DNA from: Flavobacteriales bacterium
GTDB lineage: Bacteria; Bacteroidota; Bacteroidia; Flavobacteriales; Flavobacteriaceae
Direction of reading: 5' to 3'
NCBI GenBank assembly: GCA_011525065.1
Contig: WTIY01000002.1
Coordinates: 1,940 to 12,312, forward strand
Length of the DNA stretch: 10,373 nt
The notes under the pieces were generated by a model. It was not told the origin of the DNA. It worked only from the letters and a program-made list of their open reading frames with translations, and ran no database searches. The position numbers and the translations under genes are program-made. Shown in pieces: positions 6,132 through 10,373 of the stretch; position 1 is the stretch's first letter; each line of letters begins with the position of its first letter.

Positions 6132-6923
6132 CTAGTCCAAAGCTAAAGCCACCACCAAACCTTCGTTACTGCGCACATTAAAAACGGTTTGGTCCTCAAA
6201 AATCAGATACTGACCCTTAATGCCTTTAAGGACTCCCTCATAACTTGGGGTTTTTGTTAGATTCAATGACTTTGGCTTTTCGGGATAGGCCAAAACGGGA
6301 AACTCGAGATGGGTTTCTTGTCCGGCGAATAAATAGGACTTCACTTCATCGGGCAGATGGGGCGCAAGTTTATCCTGCCAAGCCTTAAGATCAACATCAA
6401 CAATTTGGTTTTTCAGCATGGTGCGCCAATTTGTTTTGTCTGAGACATGGTCTTTTAGAGCCACCTCTGCAATCCCCGCTAAGTAGCGATTCGGCACCTC
6501 AACGATGGGAAGGGCTTCATGGGCGCCTTGATCAATCCAACGGGTAGGAATTTGGCTTTTTCGGGTCACCCCGACTTTGACATCACTGCTGTTGGCGAGG
6601 TAAACCACATGGGGTTGGAGTTGCATTTTTTGCTCGTAGGCCAAATCGCGGTCCTCGATGCCTAAATGTGCTTGGCTGAGTTCTGGACGAATGATCCAAT
6701 CTGCGGCTTGCGGGGCCTCAAAAAAGCAAGACTTACAAAAGCCCTGCCTAAAGATGGGAGCATCGCTGCCACAGTTCAAACATTCATAACCCACAAAACT
6801 CAATTTGAGGTTTTGATCCAAAAGTTGATTCATGTGAATGGGATGGTCCCCCAACACTAAATAGTAATCGATTGGTGTGGCCATTTGGGTGGCCATTTTT
6901 CTCAAAACCCCTTGAAATTCCAT
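6132..6923 (-). CDS. DUF2797 protein with zinc-ribbon-like cysteines and a GIY-YIG-like segment
   Basis: I recognise this 263-residue protein as DUF2797, a family without an assigned role that I know of. The start MEFQGVLRKM fits the family. Residues 48-66 contain C48-x2-C51 and C63-x2-C66, a likely zinc-binding knuckle. Residues 106-166 resemble a degenerate GIY-YIG nuclease core: VVYLA (106-110) in place of GIY, VKVGVT (115-120) in place of YIG, Arg128 ten residues later, Glu153 in AGIAEVAL, and Asn165. The C-terminal repeat-like segment EGVLKGIKGQYLIFEDQTVF (229-248) echoes the N-terminal GVLRKM phrase. No signal peptide or membrane span is seen, so it is cytoplasmic. It is divergent from the GH3 gene across 41 bases. 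I have the impression that this pairing recurs in Flavobacteriia; that needs checking. Nuclease activity is inference only. Confidence 0.85.
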   Translation of the reverse strand: MEFQGVLRKMATQMATPIDYYLVLGDHPIHMNQLLDQNLKLSFVGYECLNCGSDAPIFRQGFCKSCFFEAPQAADWIIRPELSQAHLGIEDRDLAYEQKMQLQPHVVYLANSSDVKVGVTRKSQIPTRWIDQGAHEALPIVEVPNRYLAGIAEVALKDHVSDKTNWRTMLKNQIVDVDLKAWQDKLAPHLPDEVKSYLFAGQETHLEFPVLAYPEKPKSLNLTKTPSYEGVLKGIKGQYLIFEDQTVFNVRSNEGLVVALALD

Positions 6924-6943
6924 GTAAAAAAATAGTAATTTTA
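6912..6943 (+). promoter_or_regulatory. Possible promoter of the GH3 gene
   Basis: TTG at 6912-6914 and TAATTTTA at 6936-6943 are separated by 21 bases. The -7 element lacks the final G of TAnnTTTG. Transcription would start near 6949, giving a leader of roughly 16 bases. The element overlaps the palindrome at 6940-6952. Confidence 0.3.
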
Positions 6944-6952
6944 AGCCTTAAA
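6940..6952. repeat. 13-base palindrome in the DUF2797/GH3 spacer
   Basis: TTTAAG-C-CTTAAA is a perfect inverted repeat almost at the centre of the 41-base spacer between the two divergent genes. It could be a shared operator. It is A+T-rich and short, so chance is a real alternative. Confidence 0.4.
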
Positions 6953-6964
6953 GATAGGGTAATT

Positions 6965-8482
6965 ATGCCAATTCCGATCGTCAATTCCATCGCCTCATGG
7001 TTCCTAAAAAAGCGGATTCACCAGATGGAGTTATTCTTCAAATACCCCCATGAGGTTCAGGATGAACTCCTGATGTACCTGATCCAAAAAGGGATAAAGA
7101 CTGAGTACGGTCAATCCTACGGTTTTGAGTCCCTATCAAATTACGACGATTTTGCCCGTAATGTGCCCGTAGGCAATTACACCACTAAGGCAGAACTCAT
7201 TGAGCGGACCAGATCGGGAGAATCTAATGTCATTTGGCCCTCCACCATAAAGTGGTTCGCTAAATCGAGTGGTACCTCAAATTCAAAAAGTAAATTTATT
7301 CCCGTTAGCCCTGAAGCTCTGGAAGATTGCCACTATGCCGCCAGCAAGGATTTACTTTGTGTTTATCTGCACAATCACCCAGATTCAGAATTGTTCATCG
7401 GTAAAAATTTACGCCTGGGTGGCAGTAAAAAACTCTACAAAGATAAGGGCACGGTCTATGGAGATCTCTCTGCCATTTTAATTGATAATATGCCATTTTG
7501 GGCCGAATTTAGCAGCACTCCCAATAATGAAGTGAGTTTGCTCTCAGACTGGGAAGTGAAACTTCAAGCCATTGTTGAAGAAACCATAGAGGAGCGGGTC
7601 TCGAGTTTAGCAGGCGTCCCCTCCTGGATGCTGGTGTTACTCAACGAGGTCTTGGAAACCACAGGGGCGGCTCATTTACATGAAATATGGCCAGAACTCG
7701 AGGTTTACTTTCACGGTGGCGTAAATTTCGATCCTTACAAGGATCAATACAAAAACCTACTGCCCAAGTCCGATTTTCGGTATTACGAGATTTACAATGC
7801 TTCAGAGGGCTTTTTTGCCCTGCAGGACCAAAGCAATTCAGACGAGCTTCTGCTCATGCTGGACTACGGAATTTTTTATGAATTCATTCCCATGGAGACC
7901 TACGAGACGGACCGCCAAAAAGTTATCCCACTAAGTCAGGTGGAAATTGGAAAAAATTATGCCGTGGTGATCACCACCAATGCAGGACTTTGGCGCTACA
8001 TCATTGGAGACACGGTTCGTTTCACGAGCCTATCGCCTTACCGCATTAAAATTACCGGGCGCACCAAGCACCACATCAACGTTTTTGGGGAGGAGCTCAT
8101 CATCGAAAATGCCGAGGAGGCCCTGCGTATCGCCTCTCGAGTACAGGAAGCAGAGATTGTGGATTACACCGCTGGCCCCATCTTTATGGAAGGCAAAACC
8201 AAAGGGGCTCACCAATGGCTCATTGAGTTCAAAACACCGCCGAAAAATCTCAAGACCTTCTGTCGAATTCTCGACAAAGCCCTGCAAGATTTGAACTCGG
8301 ATTATGAGGCCAAACGCGCTGGGAACATTACCCTGAATCCACCAGAGATTGTTTCAGTTCGACCCAAACTCTTTTACGATTGGCTCAAAAGCAAAGAAAA
8401 ACTAGGCGGACAACACAAAGTCCCTCGCCTGTCTAATCGACGGGATTTTATTGAGGAGCTCCTGTCTTTAAACAAGCAATAA
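6965..8482 (+). CDS. GH3-family acyl-acid amido synthetase-like protein
   Basis: The 505-residue product belongs to the GH3 family of the ANL adenylating superfamily. Plant members adenylate small carboxylic acids such as indole-acetate or jasmonate and join them to amino acids; the substrate of the bacterial members is not established to my knowledge. Visible motifs are the ATP-binding loop SSGTSNSKSKFIP (101-113), LAGVPSWMLVLL (215-226), YYEIYNASEGFF (273-284), LWRYIIGDTVRF (342-353) and the hinge region GRTKHHINVFGEELIIENA (365-383). All core ANL motifs appear intact, so an active enzyme is likely. There is no signal peptide. The ATG at 6965 gives MPIPIVNSIASWFLKKR, the usual family start; the open frame further upstream overlaps the DUF2797 gene and looks non-coding. 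Neighbours give no substrate clue. Confidence 0.93.
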   Translation: MPIPIVNSIASWFLKKRIHQMELFFKYPHEVQDELLMYLIQKGIKTEYGQSYGFESLSNYDDFARNVPVGNYTTKAELIERTRSGESNVIWPSTIKWFAKSSGTSNSKSKFIPVSPEALEDCHYAASKDLLCVYLHNHPDSELFIGKNLRLGGSKKLYKDKGTVYGDLSAILIDNMPFWAEFSSTPNNEVSLLSDWEVKLQAIVEETIEERVSSLAGVPSWMLVLLNEVLETTGAAHLHEIWPELEVYFHGGVNFDPYKDQYKNLLPKSDFRYYEIYNASEGFFALQDQSNSDELLLMLDYGIFYEFIPMETYETDRQKVIPLSQVEIGKNYAVVITTNAGLWRYIIGDTVRFTSLSPYRIKITGRTKHHINVFGEELIIENAEEALRIASRVQEAEIVDYTAGPIFMEGKTKGAHQWLIEFKTPPKNLKTFCRILDKALQDLNSDYEAKRAGNITLNPPEIVSVRPKLFYDWLKSKEKLGGQHKVPRLSNRRDFIEELLSLNKQ

Positions 8483-8497
8483 CGCGGTTGTCAAATA

Positions 8498-8515
8498 AGA
8501 TTCAGCGATGAATCT
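8498..8515. terminator. Possible bidirectional terminator between GH3 and clpX
   Basis: AGATTCA-GCGA-TGAATCT forms a seven-pair stem with a four-base loop in the 72-base spacer between these convergent genes. On the minus strand it is followed by TATTTG. The stem is A+T-rich and the U-tract is poor on both strands, so termination is plausible but unproven. Confidence 0.35.
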
Positions 8516-8554
8516 ACTGAAATGACCCTATCCAAGTGCTGCAGAAGGTGGGCT

Positions 8555-9784
8555 TTAAGAAACCGCCCTCAAGGTATTGAGGGTATCTGGGCTTAAATGA
8601 CGCTGAACAAAGTCCAAATCCACCTCGAGCGCTTGGGTTTCAGAACCCGGCAGGTCAAACATGGCATCGGTCAATACAGTCTCGCACAAGGAGCGCAATC
8701 CGCGAGCTCCTAAGGCGTATTCCACGGCCTGGGTCACGATATAATCCAAAGCTTCATCAGTAAAAGAGAGCTTAATTTCATCCATCTCAAACAACTTGAT
8801 GTACTGCTTGATGATGGCGTTTTTAGGTTCGGTGAGAATCGCGCGCAAGGCCTCGGCGTCTAGAGGTTTCATGTATGTCAGCACAGGCAGTCGCCCGATG
8901 ATCTCTGGAATCAGACCGAAATCTTTTAGGTCTTTTGGGGTAACATAAGACAATAACTCCTGATCCGCATCGGCTTGTTTTTTTGAAGCACTAAAGCCTA
9001 CGGCTTGGCGATTGAGTCGCTTGGCGATGTGCCGCTCAATCCCATCAAAGGCCCCGCCAGCAATAAACAAAATGTGCTCGGTATTGACTTCAATGAACTT
9101 TTGATCGGGATGCTTACGTCCCCCTTTTGGGGGCACGTTGACCACGGTACCTTCCAGGAGTTTCAAAAGGGCTTGTTGTACGCCTTCACCACTGACATCG
9201 CGGGTGATGCTTGGGTTGTCGCTTTTACGCGCTATTTTATCGATCTCATCGATAAATACTATCCCTTTTTCGGCCTTGTCTAAATCGTAATCTGCCGCTT
9301 GCAGAAGGCGGGTTAAAATACTCTCCACATCTTCCCCCACATAACCAGCTTCAGTGAGCACTGTAGCATCGACAATGGCCAAAGGCACATTGAGCATCTT
9401 GGCGATGGTTTTAGCCATAAGGGTTTTACCCGTTCCGGTTTGCCCCACAATAATGATGTTACTTTTTTGTATCTCAACCGAGTTTTGGTCTTCGGGTTGT
9501 AAAAGTCTTTTGTAGTGATTGTATACGGCCACAGACATAACCTTTTTGGTTTGCTCCTGTCCGATGACATAATCGTCTAAAAAGGCCTTGATCTGTCTTG
9601 GTTTTTTGAGCATAACCTCGCCGTCGATGGCCTGCTCCTGTTCGTGTTTATGCTCTTGAAGAACAATGCCATGCGCTTGCTCGATGCATTCGTCGCAAAT
9701 ATGGGCTGAATTTCCCGCGATGAGCAAGTTGGTTTCGGGTTTTTTACGACCACAAAAGGAACAAGACAGTTCTTCCTTTGCCAT
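8555..9784 (-). CDS. clpX: ATP-dependent protease ATPase subunit ClpX
   Basis: ClpX unfolds tagged or specific proteins and feeds them into ClpP. The 409-residue product has the usual architecture. The N-terminal zinc domain has Cys8, Cys11, Cys30 and Cys33. Walker A is GQTGTGKT (114-121), the pore-1 loop GYVG (147-150), Walker B VFIDE (176-180) and the RKH pore loop 223-225. Val262-Gly-Phe264 sits where ClpX carries its IGF-type ClpP-docking loop. Sensor 2 is GAR (359-361). The ATG at 9784 begins MAKEELSCSFCG. It follows the clpP stop by one base, so the two genes are co-transcribed and probably translationally coupled. The last codons include a seven-pair hairpin (8566-8583) that could take part in transcript ending. 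Confidence 0.98.
   Translation of the reverse strand: MAKEELSCSFCGRKKPETNLLIAGNSAHICDECIEQAHGIVLQEHKHEQEQAIDGEVMLKKPRQIKAFLDDYVIGQEQTKKVMSVAVYNHYKRLLQPEDQNSVEIQKSNIIIVGQTGTGKTLMAKTIAKMLNVPLAIVDATVLTEAGYVGEDVESILTRLLQAADYDLDKAEKGIVFIDEIDKIARKSDNPSITRDVSGEGVQQALLKLLEGTVVNVPPKGGRKHPDQKFIEVNTEHILFIAGGAFDGIERHIAKRLNRQAVGFSASKKQADADQELLSYVTPKDLKDFGLIPEIIGRLPVLTYMKPLDAEALRAILTEPKNAIIKQYIKLFEMDEIKLSFTDEALDYIVTQAVEYALGARGLRSLCETVLTDAMFDLPGSETQALEVDLDFVQRHLSPDTLNTLRAVS
8566..8583 (-). repeat. Hairpin inside the last codons of clpX
   Basis: CCCTCAA-TACC-TTGAGGG on the minus strand forms a seven-pair stem with a four-base loop, followed by CGGTTTCTT and the clpX stop codon. It could be part of a terminator or a 3' stabilising hairpin overlapping coding sequence. 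The U-tract is weak. Confidence 0.4.
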
Positions 9785-9785
9785 A

Positions 9786-10373
9786 TTACTTGGTTTTGTC
9801 TCGGGTGAGAATTTCGTCGATCATACCGTATTCCAAAGCCTTATCCGACTTCATCCAATAATCACGATCGCTGTCGGCATGAACTTTTTCAACTTTTTGT
9901 CCCGTATGATGGGCAATGATGGCATAAAGTTCATCCCTCAGGGTCAAAATCTCTTTGGCGGTAATTTCAATATCACTGGCCTGTCCTTGAGCGCCACCCA
10001 TTGGCTGGTGGATCATCACTCTAGAGTGGGTCAAACCACTGCGCTTACCAGCGGCCCCAGCACAGAGCAATACGGCTCCCATGGACGCTGCCATACCGGT
10101 ACAAATGGTCGCCACATCAGGCTTGATAAATTGCATGGTATCGTAAATCCCCAGACCGGCGTAGACACTACCCCCTGGAGAGTTGATGTAAATTTGAATG
10201 TCCTTACTCGAATCCACACTTTCTAAAAAGACCAGCTGAGCTTGCACGATGTTGGCCACCTGATCGTTAATACCAGTCCCTAAAAAAATAATTCGGTCCA
10301 TCAGGAGTCTTGAGAACACGTCAAAAATGGCAATGTTCATTTGACGTTCTTCAATGATATTTGGGGTCAAACC
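9786..10373 (-). CDS. clpP: ClpP serine protease subunit (N terminus cut by the window edge)
   Basis: ClpP forms the barrel-shaped proteolytic chamber that works with ClpX in the cytoplasm. The visible 195 residues run from GLTPNIIEERQMN to the stop. The catalytic triad, in visible numbering, is Ser97 in GMAASMGAVLL, His122 in SRVMIHQPMGG and Asp171 in DSDRDYW. The oxyanion-region motif INSPGGSVYAG (63-73) is present. The frame is open to the window edge. The TTG at 10370 is not the real start, because family members have roughly 20 to 30 more residues before TPxIIEERQ. The stop TAA is one base from the clpX ATG. The gene order clpP-clpX is standard. Confidence 0.97.
   Translation of the reverse strand, partial: GLTPNIIEERQMNIAIFDVFSRLLMDRIIFLGTGINDQVANIVQAQLVFLESVDSSKDIQIYINSPGGSVYAGLGIYDTMQFIKPDVATICTGMAASMGAVLLCAGAAGKRSGLTHSRVMIHQPMGGAQGQASDIEITAKEILTLRDELYAIIAHHTGQKVEKVHADSDRDYWMKSDKALEYGMIDEILTRDKTK

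Noticed and set aside
6872..6964. A 31-codon N-terminal extension of the GH3 gene
   Set aside because: It overlaps the start of the DUF2797 gene and the intergenic promoter region. The family start MPIPIVNSIASW is at 6965.
9666..10226. A 186-codon plus-strand open frame over the clpP-clpX junction
   Set aside because: It is wholly antisense to two clear conserved genes and its translation resembles no protein I recognise.
10368..10370. TTG as the start codon of clpP
   Set aside because: The frame is open to the window edge, and ClpP of this group has further N-terminal residues before TPxIIEERQ. The gene is simply cut by the window.

Overview
The window looks like an ordinary chromosomal segment from a member of the Bacteroidota, most likely the class Flavobacteriia. 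The clues are a HPPK-deoxynucleoside kinase fusion, a GH3-family enzyme beside a DUF2797 protein, flavobacterial-type promoters (TTG, about 19 bases, TAnnTTTG), A-rich leaders without Shine-Dalgarno sequences, and tRNA genes without encoded CCA. I see no insertion sequence, phage gene, integrase, CRISPR array or toxin-antitoxin pair. I did not find an obvious new multi-gene system.

Layout from left to right. On the minus strand at 1-746 lie an exported thiol glutathione peroxidase (cut by the window edge), tRNA-Leu(UAA) and tRNA-Gly(GCC). Each tRNA is followed almost at once by a hairpin and U-tract, and tRNA-Gly has a good promoter at 786-815. Next comes mutS on the minus strand (851-3463), divergent from a single-domain SpoU (TrmH-type) RNA methyltransferase on the plus strand (3630-4166). 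That gene's 3' end overlaps the end of a convergent folK-deoxynucleoside kinase fusion (minus, from about 5310). Divergent from the fusion is a queuosine-precursor transporter gene (yhhQ type, plus, 5382-6077). It converges on a DUF2797 gene (minus, 6132-6923), which is divergent from a GH3-family gene (plus, 6965-8482). The right end is the clpP-clpX pair on the minus strand: clpX is complete and clpP is cut by the window edge.

Most genes are independent housekeeping functions: mismatch repair, tRNA or rRNA methylation, folate synthesis and deoxynucleoside salvage, salvage of a tRNA-modification precursor, peroxide defence and ATP-dependent proteolysis. The only clear operon is clpP-clpX, with one base between the genes. 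tRNA-Gly, tRNA-Leu and gpx may form a read-through unit, because little room remains for separate promoters.

The points most worth a second look are: (1) the folK-dNK fusion has no ATG, GTG or TTG codon in frame before its conserved N-terminal HPPK motif, so it may start at ATT or CTG; (2) the DUF2797 protein carries a zinc-ribbon-like CxxC pair followed by a degenerate GIY-YIG-like pattern; (3) the methyltransferase promoter ends nine bases before its ATG, predicting a near-leaderless mRNA.
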